64,000 bases of DNA from Stropharia rugosoannulata (GCA_028532985.1 JANCIK010000013.1:558001-622000); one strand, 5' to 3'; shown: positions 46,701 through 59,374, numbered from the stretch's first letter. The notes: generated by a model not told the origin, from the sequence alone. Program-made: numbers and translations.

Positions 46701-49508
46701 AGTTCTACTGCCGGATCAGTCATGCGCTATCGACGGGGCGCCAAGGTTGAAATGATTGAAAAGGCTGAAGCCGAAGTCTCTTCGAATGGCGATGAGGAAA
46801 AGGGGACGATGAAGGCAATAGAAAGGTCAGACGAAAAGCCAGACGAAAAGCAATTAGAGGACTTGAAGATGGAGAATGTCTTCTCGTGGCAGAACCTCAA
46901 CTACTCCATATCTTCTTCGGAGGGGCAAAGGAAACTCTTGGACAACGTGTCCGGATTCGTTGCTCCTGGAAAATTAACTGCTTTGATGGGTGAGTCGGGT
47001 GCTGGAAAGGTTGTTCTACAAACTTTCCTCTCCGAAAATGGGCTGATTTTAATGATTGCAGACAACTTTACTCAACGTACTTGCCGAACGTACTACTACT
47101 GGAATAGTCACTGGGGACCGATTCTTTAACGGACAAGCTCTTCCTCCAGATTTCCAAGCACAGACGGGGTATTGTCAACAAATGGATACGCATACGCCTC
47201 TCACAACCGTTCGGGAAGCGCTTGTACTCTCGGCTCGACTGCGACAGCCTCGCAGCGTTCCGACAAAGGACAAAGATGCCTAGTAAATATTTGAACTCAT
47301 TTATTTTAGTTGCTGACGATGCTCAGTATGACTAGCGCAGAAACATGTTTAAAAATGTGCGGTTTAGACCCGTTTGCAGACGCTATGATTGGCTCTCTAG
47401 GGGTCGAGCAGAGGAAGCGGACCACTATTGCTGTCGAACTGGCCGCTAAGGTTCGTCATGGCCTCTTTTTCTCAAAATACACGCCCATTTAATTTGTGAC
47501 CTCAGCCTCAATTACTTCTTTTCCTCGACGAGCCTACTTCCGGGCTTGACTCGCAAAGCGCTTGGGCGATCATGACATTCCTTCGCAGTCTTGCAGATAG
47601 CGGGCAGGCTATTTTATGCACGTGAGTAATCTACTATGTTATAAGCCTTTCTGAAAAACAACTCACTGCTTGAAGTATACATCAGGTGAGCCCTTCGACT
47701 TCAAAGTGGACTATCCTAATAAGCGCTTGGTGAAGCCCTCTGCAGAGCTTTTCGCTGTGTGTTGTTCCATTTTTTTGAATACGCATATAGACCATTAATA
47801 TAATTATCAGGTTTTCGACCGACTCTTGCTCCTTCGCAAAGGTGGTCAGACAGTGTATTTTGGCGATGTAGGCGAACATGCAAAATCTATCATCCAATAT
47901 TTTGAAACTGAGGGAGCACGCAAGTGCGGGGAAGAAGAGAACCCGTTAGTCGCTACTTTCTGAATATTCACAGGAATCTAATCTTCTCTAGAGCTGAATA
48001 TATGCTCGACATGATTGGTGCTGGAGCGACAGCAATCGTTGACCGTGACTGGCACAAGGTATGGCTCGACTCCAAAGAATATATCTCTGCAAAAGAGGAG
48101 CTTGAGCACATTCACGAAGAAGGACGGGGAAAGTCTGCTATCTCCGCTACATTGTCCAGCCATTTCGCTGCACCGTGGCTATACCAGCTGCGAGAACTGC
48201 TGAAGCGTCAAAACTTGGTGTATTGGCGCGATCCGACGTATCTCATGTCGAAATTAACGCTGAATATCATTGGCGGCCTCTTTATTGGGTTTACCTTTTT
48301 TAAAGCAAAGGATTCTATTCAGGATAACCAGAATAAACTTTTCGTGGGTCACTTGTTCATTATGCAGCAGCACCGAAGTTAACAAGTTTGTGATAGGCTA
48401 TATTTATGGGCACCGTTCTGGTAAGTTATTCATGCATGCGCATATCGATGCGTGTCTAATTGGTAATGATTGTATCGCAGAGCGCTCCCTTAGGGGGGCA
48501 ACTCCATGTTCCCTACATAAATGTAAGGAATGAAATACTTCAACGAGGGACATCGTCTGAACTTATCCTTTCAAAAGACGCGTAATATTTATGAAATACG
48601 AGAAAAGTCGAGTAGAATATATCACTGGTCAGCTTTAACAACGGCACAACTGGCGATAGAGCTGCCCTGGAACATATTGGGCTCCTCACTTTTTTTCTTA
48701 TGCTGGTATTGGACCGTCGGGTTCGAAAGCTCTCGCGGTGGATTCACGTACCTCATGTATGGGGTATGTTTTCCGATCTACTACACCACAACCGCCTTGG
48801 CTGTCGCCTCTATGTGTCCCACTGCCGAGATCGCGGGTCTCATGTACTCATTTCTGTTTGCTTTCGTATTCACATTGTAAGCTTTCTCCTTTTCCTTTGT
48901 TTTCCGAATTAGCTCTAACTTCGAGATTCATTGCTCCAGTGATGGCGTCGTTCAGCCCTTCCGCCAGCTCGGATGGTGGAAATGGATGTATCATCTTTCT
49001 CCGTATACATATCTCATTGAAGCAGTTTTGGGCCAAGGTACGCGTCCGTGATTCTATCGGACGAAGCATTTGAGTTTAACGGAAGCAATGACAGCCATCG
49101 GCCATCAGACCATCACTTGCTCCGAGAAAGAGTATGCGACTCTCCAGCCCCCGGCCGGTTTATCCTGTGGATCGTATCTGGAGAGATATATAGCTGATAG
49201 AGGAGGATACTTGACCAACCCGGGCGCCACTTCTGGGTGCAGCTATTGCTCCAGCCGCACAACGGACGAATGGATGGGACCGACATTCAATATCTACTAT
49301 CGTCATCACTGGCGGGATTTTGGGATCTTCTGCGGATATATTATATTCAATGTAAGTTTTTTCTTTCTCTCCAGCCTTGGTGCATCAAGATTGACATGTG
49401 TGGCAGATCTTTGCTGTTTATCTGTTGACCTACCTAGCAAGAATACGTTCGTACAAGACTCTGGGAAAGCTATTCAAAAAGATGTCGAAGACGAAGGAAG
49501 TTGATTAG
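43765..49508 (+). CDS. PDR-type (ABCG) full-size ABC transporter
   Basis: Pleiotropic drug resistance transporters export lipophilic compounds across the plasma membrane. Twenty-four exons join in frame to 1,504 residues with order NBD1-TMD1-NBD2-TMD2. NBD1 shows [17 protein letters not shown] (Walker A with the usual Cys for Lys), [10 protein letters not shown] and [13 protein letters not shown] (the known degenerate Walker B). NBD2 shows [31 protein letters not shown] and [15 protein letters not shown], followed by TIHQPSAELF. TMD2 carries VYEIRE-like [31 protein letters not shown] and [19 protein letters not shown]. An extracellular Cys-rich loop precedes the last helix. Walker A of NBD2 is split by an intron after 47009; exon 15 (47676-47685) is only 10 nt and exons 16, 19 and 20 are 21-42 nt. 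The apparent stop at 47281 falls inside a 44-nt intron. All motifs are intact. N-terminal 100 residues are polar. Confidence 0.93.
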
Positions 49509-49853
49509 TTGTAATCATGTGGAGAATATGTCTTGATTCGCTTGTGAATATGGCCTCGCCGTCGGTACTGTATGTAGTTACGTCTTGCATACTCAATGCG
49601 CGCACTCGTGAGGTTGACATGAGCACATGAGGTGTACCCGGAGCACGCTAATTAGAGCTGCCGTCGAGGAATTCAAGCTCCGATATAAATTGTGGGAAAA
49701 GTGGGAAATTGGAACGACGTGGTTGGTCGCTGAGCCCGACAGCGAGCGGCTCCTTAATTCTTTTTATTCAACAGTCTTCGCGATACTGCGGGCCTGCCGC
49801 CCATACGCAGGAACACATACTCCTTTCTGATACAACAAAGCTCAGGTGCTGCA
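49509..49853. other. Spacer between ABC transporter and complex I gene
   Basis: About 345 bp, 3' flank of the transporter and promoter of the complex I subunit gene. No other feature. Confidence 0.4.
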
Positions 49854-52671
49854 ATGCTGCGCATCGTATCGACTGTGTCGCGACCTACATCGACGGGATT
49901 ACTCGGGAAGGTTGTAGCCTCCACTCACACACCACAATGCAGTAGTGCGTAGCCCACAATCTCTGGAGGAGACCATTGTATTTACTTTGGGACGCGTACA
50001 CAGGTCTCAGAAGCTTTTCCTCAACGAGTAGTCGCGGGGCGGATATCACACTGACCGTAGACGGGAAGGAGGTGACAGTTCCCCAAGGTGCGTCCTGCTT
50101 GCAACAGGGCTCATGGAGTGCGGGTTGACGCCTCGCTGGCCAGGTTCTGCGCTGATTCAAGCATGCGAGGCAGCTGGCGCTGTAATTCCTAGGTATGCAC
50201 TGCGTCCGGGGTTCATGCACCTTTACTAACGCTATAAACAGATTTTGTTATCATGATAGGTTAGTTCTCAAGGCTTCTAACTGCGTTATATATTCACCCT
50301 TCGTTATGTAGACTGGCCATCGCTGGGAACTGTCGGTATGGAATTTTCCTGAGTATACCCACTGGTGTCTCATGTTTCATAGGATGTGCCTGGTGGAAGT
50401 TGAACGTTCTCCCAAACCCGTAGCGTCATGGTCAGTTCAAAAAAATGTCTGTCTTGTATCGGGCTAACCCTCCCTTAGCGCCATGCCCGCCATGCCAGGT
50501 TCAAAAGTCTTCACAAATACACCTCTAGTGCACGAAGCACGGTGCGACATATTTACTCATGCTCTGCAGCAGGTGCTGACAATTCTGCAGAGAGGGTGTG
50601 ATGGAGTTCCTGCTAGCAAACCATCCACTTGACTGCCCTGTCTGTGATCAGGGCGGTGAGTGTGACCTTCAGGACCAGTCTATGCGATACGGTTCGGACC
50701 GAACACGGTTCCATGAAATCACTGGAAAGCGTGCTGTGGAGAACAAAGATATGGGCCCGCTCGTCAAGACCTCTATGAACCGTTGTATCCAGTGCACGCG
50801 CTGTGTCCGTTTCGCAAACGAGGTTGCCGGTATTGAAGAGCTAGGGACGACAGGACGTGGAAATGATATGCAAATTGGCACCTATGTGGCGAAGACGATG
50901 GACTCTGAGTTGTCAGGAAACATTGTCGATCTTTGCCCCGTTGGCGCCCTTACCAGCAAACCTTACGCCTTCCACGCTCGTCCTTGGGAGCTTAAGAACA
51001 CGGAGTCGGTGGACGTTATGGATGCATTAGGTTCAAATATCCGCATCGACTCGCGTGGCGTGCAAGTCATGCGTATCCAACCCAAAACGAACGACGACGT
51101 CAATGAGGAATGGATTAGCGACAAGACCCGATACGCTTATGACGGTCTGCGGTTCCAGCGTCTGACGACTCCTCTCGTAAAACAGGGTGACAGGTTTGTA
51201 CCTGTCGCATGGGAAGACGCACTCAACGCCATCGCTGACGGTCTCACTGCATCTGGGGCCAAGGGTGACGAGATACAAGCCATCGCTGGACACCTCGCGG
51301 ATACTGAGGCAATAGTTGCTCTGAAAGACCTAGTAAACCGCCTAGGCTCAGACAACCTCGCTCTTGACCAACCTGGTGGCAATCAGCCGCCTGTTCATGG
51401 TGTTGACGTCCGCGCAAACTACCTATTTAACGCTACCATCCCTGGTGTGGAGAAGGCTGATGCTATCCTTCTCGTTGGTACGAATCCCCGTCACGAAGCT
51501 GCTGTCTTGAACTCCCGCATTCGCAAGAGCTGGCTGCATACGCCCCTTGAGGTTGCGCTCATTGGCGAACGTGCCGACACTGCTTACGGATATGATTATC
51601 TTGGAAACACTGCACAGGCCCTAAGTGACTTTGTAGCGGGCAAGGGCGCATTTGCTGAGAAGTTCAAAAACGCTAAACACCCTATGATCATTGTGGGCAG
51701 TGCGCTCGCGGAGCACCCTGACGGTAAGGCTATCTACCATGACCTGGCGCAATTCGTGGAGAAGAACAAGTCCAAGCTGGTCACACCGGAATGGAACGGG
51801 TTCAGTGTACTTCAACGGGTACGTCGGGTTGACCTTATCACATTGCACTATATATATTGAACATGCCTTTTATGTCTCCTAGGTTGCCTCGAGACCTGCT
51901 GCGTACGATGTTGGGTTTGTCCCATCCCAGCGCGCCTCCACCACGAAACCCAAATTTATCTACCTCCTTAACGCCGATGAGGTCGACCCTGCTTCTATAC
52001 CCCAAGATGCCTTCGTCGTGTACCACGGCCACCACGGTGACCTTGGCGCACAGCTCGCGGACGTTTGTCTCCCAGCTACCGCATACACCGAAAAGGGCAT
52101 GACCTGGGTGAACACCGAGGGCCGTGCTCAAATGGGCCGTGCTGCTGTGTCTGCTCCGGGTGCCGCTAGGGAAGACTGGAAGATCGTCCGGTGAGTCTTT
52201 CACTTCACCGCTTACTCACCTTATAATAATATCATTTCTTTCCTCTTGCTAATGTCAACACTTTTTTTTAGTGCATTGTCCGAGGTCGTTGGATCTCCTC
52301 TGCCCTACGATGATGTTCTCTCGCTACGTGACCGCATGTGGGAGCTCTCACCCACTCTCGTCCGTTACGATACTACGGAATCGACGTCTGTCGATGTTGC
52401 ATTGGCAGGCATGAAGCTGCTCGCGAGCCGGACAGCGGGCGCAAAGGCGACGCAGAAACCCTTGGTCAAGTCGATCAAGAACTTCTACCAGACCGACCCC
52501 ATTTCAAGAGCGTATGTGTTTATTCATTTGTTACTTGTTTCCTCGTTTATTGACGTTATGTGCGATCATACCAGGTCGGTGACGATGGCACAATGTACCC
52601 GCGCATTCGTAAAGGGTGAAAATTACGGCTTCAGTGAAATTGGAACACAGTCGCAGGCCGCCTTTGCATAA
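49854..52671 (+). CDS. NDUFS1: NADH:ubiquinone oxidoreductase 75/78-kDa subunit (complex I)
   Basis: This is the largest matrix-arm subunit of mitochondrial complex I and carries three iron-sulfur clusters between the FMN subunit and the quinone site. Eleven exons (49854-49948, 50011-50087, 50144-50192, 50242-50259, 50312-50335, 50383-50430, 50479-50541, 50591-51818, 51883-52190, 52272-52511, 52575-52671) join in frame to 748 residues. The presequence MLRIVSTVSRPTSTGLLGK leads to SFSSTSSRGADITLTVDGK. The 2Fe-2S ligands are in FCYHDRLAIAGNCRMC and the later VASC. One 4Fe-4S set is in HPLDCPVCDQGGECDLQDQ, the next in CIQCTRC with DLCPVGALTSKP. The molybdopterin-oxidoreductase-like domain follows (LVGTNPRHEAAVLNSRIRK). 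The N-terminal 2Fe-2S domain is chopped into six exons of 18-77 nt. All cluster ligands are intact. Confidence 0.95.
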
Positions 52672-53039
52672 GTCTCACTGTATGCACTATTTGTATTTAG
52701 AGGTCTTTGTCGTCTGAAAACAACGCATTTCCCGAACCAATTAATCAATTTTATTTCATTTCCTAAAATTGTAGATACAGAGGTATTATTGCCGGTGCAC
52801 AACAGGCAGAAGGGTTAAAAGATAGTCGTCGGAAACCACGTTTTCATTTGCTCAGAAATTAGCATGTGCTTACACCTACATACTCTAGCATCACATCTAA
52901 CTTCTACGCTGAATACACAAGAACTACCGCCACACTGGGTGTATGTATAATTCATGGGACATTACGGCGCATTACTGGTCCTATACTTTGTCATAAAAAG
53001 GAATATTTATCGTTAGCTCGTTTCGGAAGTCTCAACAAT
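52672..53039. other. Convergent spacer between complex I and MFS genes
   Basis: About 370 bp between two convergent stops; AT-rich with likely 3' UTRs. No other feature. Confidence 0.4.
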
Positions 53040-55623
53040 TCATAGCGCCGCCGCTGGAGTCGACGAAACCACGATTCTGCGCCTGCGTATAACCAAAGAG
53101 GCAATACTCGCAGCAGCACATCCTGCCAGCCCGATCACAAATATGTGGTCAATTGCTGCCACATACGCGGTCCGCACAAGGACCTTGTCCTGCTCCGAAA
53201 GTGTAGATATCGCATCTATACTCTCGAGCACTGCAGTCTTGACGTCCGGCGAAAGGTTGGGTGCATGGACCATTAGTTGCTTGCGCAGCTGCGAAGCGAA
53301 GACGCCACCTGCGATTCTATAATGGTGGCGTCGGCGGTCAGCTAATGTACATTGAGTGATTGTAAATATTATTTACGCTAGACCGATGGCGCTGCCCGCG
53401 ATCTGGATGAACGTTATCAAGGACGTCGCTTGGGGCACTAGAGCTTCTTCATTTGCGTATTCGGCCTGGGCGAGAATAAGCTAGCAGACAATACATTGTA
53501 TGGAACATATAAGTGGCAGACTCTGTTCAGGTGACGGGGACGTACCACATTCTGTAAGACGGACCCCATGCCCCCTCCAGCCATGATCTGGAATATTACT
53601 AATTTGGAGAGGGAGGTGTCTAATGTTGTCATGAACAAAAGGCCGAATCCAGCGACTGCCACCAAGGGTGCGCAGAATAAGAATGGCCAGATGTGGCCTG
53701 TTTTCTGTATGGCTAGATGGTCGAGGATAGGGCTATGAACAGACATTGCATTACTTACCGCTACTATTGCTCCCGACAGAAGGCTGCCTGTTTGCATGGG
53801 ATCTGTCAGTATTAAACGGAATATGCTCTTTGGTGGTGTGTCCTCACATAAGACGCAAGAACTTAACGCGGTGTCAGTCACAGTTGAAGAGAATGAATAA
53901 ATAAGCGCCGCTCACATCATAAACGGGAGAATATCAATACCAGACCGGGTTGCAGAGTGACCTTTAATCTGATAAAGAAGGGGCTATCAAATATACGTCA
54001 GTGCTCATTGAAAAAAAGTTTGATATTAAGAAGGCTTACGAGGTAATACTTGATTTGATAATATGTGTGAACGTCAGTTATCGAAATTCTTAAAGATGTA
54101 GCGAGAAGCCTTTACAATTCCAGTGACAAAACCAATTTGGACGGCGCCCTTCGTCGTGGATATGGTTAGAATACATACAAAAACTATGATTCGTTGCTCA
54201 CCGCTTCTAAGAATGCACCACTGATATTCCGCCTGTAAAAAAACGACAGAGGCAATACTGCTTGATCGCCCCGGCGTTTCTCCCACAGAATGAACAGGGT
54301 GATAGGAATGATGGACTGTCGACACTGATGAATAGAGTACGGGATAAGGAATTAAATGGTTACGTACGACTACTAGCATGCTGAGGACAGCTGGATCGGT
54401 CCACGACTTGGTGCTTCCACCCCATTGCAGTGGCAGCATAAGGATAATGACCATGGCCACACTCAGAAACGTGCCAATCCAATCCAGGTTTATCCACGCC
54501 TGAAACTGGGATCCCAAGTGTTTGGTAGTGGGGGGATGGTTTGGGAGGATCAAAACAATCCCTAGAAAGGCTATGGCTCCCATCTACAAAATCCCGCCTC
54601 ATGTAAAAGGCTTGCATTTGATGACGATTAAATCATATCCACATACCGGAAGGTTGATATCTAGCGGGAAATAAATTAGTCTAATGTTGGATTGAAACCT
54701 AAAACTAACTGGCTTACAGAAGCACCACCTGCAGGCAGCCTGTAAAATGAAATTAATTAACCATATATGTAAAATGCCTACCGCCATGAAACATGATCTT
54801 TCCAAGTATTGGTTAATGAAAATCTGACACAATACAGACGCACGTACCAGAGAATGCTCCTCCAATAAGAGGCCCAATAACAGAAGCAGCAGCAAATACC
54901 GCTCCAAATAACCCCATAAGTATCGGCCTTTGTTGCATAGTCGTGATCTGCGGGGATACCATTTAAATGAACCCATTCAAATGCGAATGCAATGGTGTGA
55001 TACGAACACGAGCAATGACAGACATTATTGATACCCACATCCCTGCCCCTCCTAGTCCAGCGATCGCGCGTCCAAATATCAAAAAATTCACAGAAGGCGC
55101 CACAGCGCAGAACAAGCTGCCCGTCTCGAAGATGCCGACAGTGACAAGAAATACAATCTTCGCGGGAGCAATTGTTAGCACTCGTCCGAAGAAAAGCATA
55201 AACCCGGCCTTTTCGTACAGTTATAAGCGCATATAGTCATCTTATAAGACAGAAACTGACCTGAGGAAGAAAATATGCGCTTGCGATCCATGAAATATCC
55301 CCCACAGCGTTGAATCGCGATGCAATTGTGGGTAGTGCCGTCGACAGAATGGTCTGGTCAAGAGCAACTAATGAGAAAGCCATCATAAAGGCACTATATG
55401 CAGTGTTAGCTCTCTACGAATCCTAATGAAATGGCGCTTTCCTGAAGATGAGTGCTAGACGCGACCCAGTGACAATGGTGTTGACTGTCTCCATCGGGTT
55501 TGTTCCGTCTGCGCTTGAGCTGTTTTCCTCGACTTTCTCAGTAACGTTCTGCATGCTCTCGTCTTTGCGATCCTCTTGACTGGCCGTTTCTTCTGAGACC
55601 GATAACCGTGCCATCGATGGCAT
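53040..55623 (-). CDS. MFS drug exporter, DHA2 family (14 helices)
   Basis: DHA2 transporters are proton antiporters that export drugs or secondary metabolites. I place 17 exons, 564 residues, from 55442-55623 to 53040-53316. Landmarks are MARLSVSEETASQEDRKDES (acidic cytosolic start; the preceding in-frame ATG at 55623 or the one at 55614), LVALDQTILSTALPTIASRF, the motif-C region GRAIAGLGGAGMW, GLFGAVFAAASVIGPLIGG, WRWCFYINLP, the central LDWIGTFLSVAMVIILM, YYLPLLYQIKGHSATRSG, GHIWPFLFCAPLVAVAGF, QAEYANEEALVPQATSL and the last helix HIFVIGLAGCAAASIASL. Several exons are tiny (9, 11, 14, 14 and 16 nt); the 9-nt one at 54040-54048 and the 14-nt one at 53848-53861 are less certain. The first intron would need a GA donor at 55440-55441, where a one-base change from GT is the simplest reading. 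Confidence 0.82.
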
Positions 55624-57307
55624 GTATGTTGTGGTCGGGAATAGAGGCAGAAAGCGGAGGTAAGGGGAGGTGCACTATGTTTGTCTGCCGCGAGATAGAC
55701 AGGTTCCAGGGACGTTATATATGTACAAACTGCATTCCGTCGCTTGGCAGTCGCTTGGCGTCGATAGTTTCCCAGAAACAAACTGGGCTTGCCCTGGCCA
55801 GGGTTCGGGCTGCGTGTATTGGCTAGTGTTGTAAGTGAGCCTTACAGCACAAAAGTGAAACGCGCACTACACCTTAATAGCAGTTAATTATTTAGACGCC
55901 ACAAACAATTAAAGCTGCCATGCATGTGCGCTCAATCCATGCGGAATCGGTTGCAATCGAAATCAGCGGCGTTGACGTCTATTTTAGTAACGAATACTCT
56001 ATTTATGGAATATACCCGCTGGTGCCGACATGCTGTAAAATATTGTCCTGGTGCATCTGTGAAAATGTCCGCCCTGTGGGTGTCTAACGATCACTCTGCA
56101 GAAACATAGCTCAAGAGATCTGTACTAAAAGAAGTAGTTGACTCATGTTCCAGCGCAGCGGAATATTATAAAGATAGATGGTCATCCTCTGTGAGACTTG
56201 AGCAACGACTGGAAGATAGAAGTAAGCCCTAGCTGCTCACTGTTGAACACAGCTCAATTAAAGCTACCGAATTATGGGCACTCGATTCGTCGGAACATTT
56301 TGACTCAATCCTAACAACTGGGACGAGAAGGATAAATATATTATGGATATATGCGCAGAAAAAGTGAGTTCACCTTCCAGAGAGGCAAAACAGTACAACT
56401 TTGATGGTCACCTTCCTTAAAAGATCAACACATAGCAATAAACCCATAGGAAGTGACCCACCTAGGACTGCATATTCACGGGCAACTGGTGCGGCTTGGT
56501 CAGAATATGTTGGCTATATCCTGATATGACGTACTGAAAGGACGAATATATGCGCATATATGAGCAGAAAAAGTAGCACGCATACCTGAACGTACACTGT
56601 CATACTCCAAAGTATCGAAGAGAGTACTTAATAACATATCCTTCAAACGGCGTTGATAAATGATTCAAGAATACAATGGTCTAAACGGACTGCGGAATCT
56701 GAAGAAGATAGAATCAGCAATCGGAGGAGAGACTCTACGGTCGAGACATACTTTTTCTGCTTTCTCATGGGCCCAACTTTCTGCTTACGCGGTATGAGGA
56801 TGTGGAAGGCAAGTGGAAGGAATCAAAGAGAAAGTGAAATGATGGCAATCCCCTTTAGGTTATAACATGTATTTATTTGGATAACACGGACACATGCATC
56901 ATTTAGGGCTGGTCGCTTGGGCCCGCCCGGCCTTCCTTCTTGCAATGCCGGCTCAAGCCTTTCTCAGATAGCCTTATTTTGAGTCCCCGATCGTCGGATC
57001 CCCAACTGGGGACCCCACCATATACCGCATGTATTTATTTGGATAACTCCTGATAACTCGGACGCTGGTCGCTTGGACTTTCGGTGCAGAACTTGTCCGT
57101 CGGAATTCCGTTCGTCAATACATAGATGTAATCCATTCAGAAACAGATTTAAATTACATGTAAACAGCTCTGTCAGGGAACATCTTCCAGCGAGTCATTT
57201 CCCCACGATTTCCCCGAGAGTCCACCACTACTTACGGCAACCAAAAATTAAATACATACTATGTACATACTAACACTATACTACATAAGTGAGTGAATAC
57301 CGAATAA
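55624..57307. other. Gene-poor 1.7-kb stretch with short repeats
   Basis: No frame shows family motifs. Two imperfect repeats are visible: ATATATGCGCAGAAAAAGT near 56347 and ATATATGAGCAGAAAAAGT near 56557, and the pair listed at 56866-57076. The left end is the MFS promoter. The stretch is AT-rich. Confidence 0.45.
56866..57076. repeat. Two-copy direct repeat, about 160 bp apart
   Basis: The 20-mer CATGTATTTATTTGGATAAC occurs exactly at 56866-56885 and 57028-57047. Each copy is followed, after 22 and 16 bp, by the 13-mer GCTGGTCGCTTGG (56908-56920 and 57064-57076). This looks like a duplicated ~50-bp unit or the ends of a small element; no coding content lies between. Confidence 0.7.
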
Positions 57308-57604
57308 TTACTTGGCAAAACTAGATCGAGGTGAGCTTGCTCGTGAGTCCCGACATAGTAGCTTGAAAGCATCTCGACGCAGCTTGCGGAACTTTTTCCT
57401 GATAGTCTGGGGGTCGGGAGTCAGTATCATTCGGTCATGTGTGAATATTTTGGCAACAGTAATCACCTTCAGTTGCCGACACCAAGCGTGGGCTGGGTCA
57501 TTGCCGAGGTCGAACCGTACCTTTTGGGGCTCATGTAGGTACGGATTGCTCATTCCGTATGTGTTAAATCTCTTCTGCGCCACATGCGTTGTCGACGTGC
57601 TCAT
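57308..57604 (-). CDS. Hypothetical small basic protein
   Basis: A frame of 98 codons starts at the ATG at 57604 (MSTSTTHVAQKRFNTYG) and ends with SRASSPRSSFAK. The product is basic (many Lys/Arg), with TIRKKFRKLRRDAFKLL as a possible amphipathic helix. The frame is open further upstream without an ATG, so an extra exon is possible. I do not recognise a family, and the surroundings are gene-poor and repeat-bearing, so this may be a chance frame or a relic. Confidence 0.3.
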   Translation of the reverse strand: MSTSTTHVAQKRFNTYGMSNPYLHEPQKVRFDLGNDPAHAWCRQLKVITVAKIFTHDRMILTPDPQTIRKKFRKLRRDAFKLLCRDSRASSPRSSFAK

Positions 57605-59374
57605 TTGTCGGTGGTGCCCATTCCCGCGATAATGGTGCGCTGTCGAGAACTGGGGCACGGAGGAAGATGCGCGGTCGTATATCTAACGGTATGGCATGTG
57701 GAAATGTAGGTTAGGATGCATGTTAATGCTCTTCATTGGGGTATAATATAAAACTGACAGGAGATGCCGGTTTTGTTTTGGACAGCGAATACGGGCTAGC
57801 TGGCGTCCATGGGGAGGGTCGCTCGTAGGTTTGAAATAAATCATAGATGGCGCTATCCTTAAGGCGCTAGTAGCATATCCGTAGCACCACTTTCAGAGAA
57901 TGGCCAAAGGGATAGTGGCTCTGTATACATTACCTCGTTGGCGTATATGTATCCAGCAGGTCCACTGTAAGGATGTCCCATGGCCTCCCGAGCTTTGGCG
58001 GCGGTCGAGGTGATTCAAGGTCGGGAAGGGGATATATACTTCGCGGGTGAGATATATAAGCTCCAAAAGATGGTCCACTCTGAGTCGGCGTCGGGTGACG
58101 ATATAGATATAAACCCCCTAAGAGCTGGGACACATCAGACCGCCGTTTGAGTCGTGTGGTATTAGAAGAGGGTGATGCGTCAGACGAGCTCGAAAGCCAA
58201 AGAATAAGATCAAGAGGTTAACCCTCTGGTGAGAGTGGTGACGAAGTGGAAGAACCGCCGTGGGGCATCTTGAGAACGTACGACTCCGTCTGAAGTATCA
58301 CTGCTGCTCAGTCAATGTTCATCAGACATCAGACTACTAAAGCAGTCCCTGCATCCTCGGGAAGTCATGATGTTGTTCGCATCAGCAACATGGCACGATC
58401 GCATCAGATGTACTTGTTCGCTCGGTCCAGACCGATCACCAATGGCGTCGTCATTGATAATTTATCATACACTGGGATTCCTGCTGATAACTTTGCTATC
58501 TTCTATTCTTTGCTGCTCATAATATGGCAGTGCGCAGCGGTGAGCCGAAGTAAAAATAGCAACGGGTCAGCTGGGTGCAGCCTACGCGGGAGTCGGGCAT
58601 TGGTATATTTTAATCTACTTACTTACATCAGTTGTGAGAGCGGCGAGCTGATGTGCATCAGCTCTATAGGCCGATTTAGTAGAGATAGAAGACATACGTG
58701 AGTAGTTACCCTTACAATAGACTGGGGGCTTAGAGAACGGTAGTGATAGCTTAAACGATTAGTAGTCTCAATAGAAGCAAGTGAGAGAATTATTGTTAAC
58801 TTTAAATCTAGCGGAAATTGAGAAATGGGCTCTAGACGTCTAATTGGCATAGGTGTTGGTTAAACTTGAAGGCTTCATGCAGGATCTAGTAAGTACTATC
58901 GACGGACTGAAAGTATTAGGAAAAGGGGCTATAATCATAAATGCAGAGCGAGGCTATTTTATTAGCTAGGTTTAAGAAGCCTCCTCTACAGTCTCTAGTA
59001 CTTACCTACAACTTGAAGCTGTCCTTACAGTGATTGAACTCCGGATCATGTACTGCCCCTATCCCGGCGCTTAAAATTAATGCGGATTGGTACCAATTGC
59101 CGACATCATAAGCGCCCACACTCAAGTATTATTTGTTGTTTACCGACCCATCTATGCACAGGCTTCCAACCTTCCGCGATAATTCTTAAATGACGGCATG
59201 GAAGTTCGGTACAGCTGCTGGATAGGTGGCATGAGTGTGCAGCAGGGATTGCCATTTATAGTAAGTGTGGGCATGCACCGTCGGTACTTACATTTTCTTG
59301 GCGCGAGCGCCGAATGATGCGTCTAGTTATACCGCGCGGCACGCTATGATCACGCTTGCACTGATTATATTACT
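57605..59374. other. Gene-poor, probably decayed mobile-element DNA
   Basis: No open frame longer than about 130 codons shows motifs. Between about 58750 and 59060 the plus strand reads as short peptide pieces broken by TAG/TAA (for example LAEIEKWALDV then VLVKLEGFMQDLV then STIDGLKVLGKGAIIINAE), as in an old, mutated coding element. The piece order suggests one former frame; I cannot name it. Confidence 0.35.

Noticed and set aside
47281..47330. Tandem TAG TAA after KDKDA in the ABC transporter, first read as a truncation
   Set aside because: It falls in a 44-nt intron with GTAAAT donor and GCTCAG acceptor; splicing restores the family text [10 protein letters not shown] in frame.
49948..50010. 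Stop codon after the presequence of the complex I gene
   Set aside because: Choosing the GTAGCC donor and the GTCTCAG acceptor gives an in-frame join to SFSSTSSRGAD.
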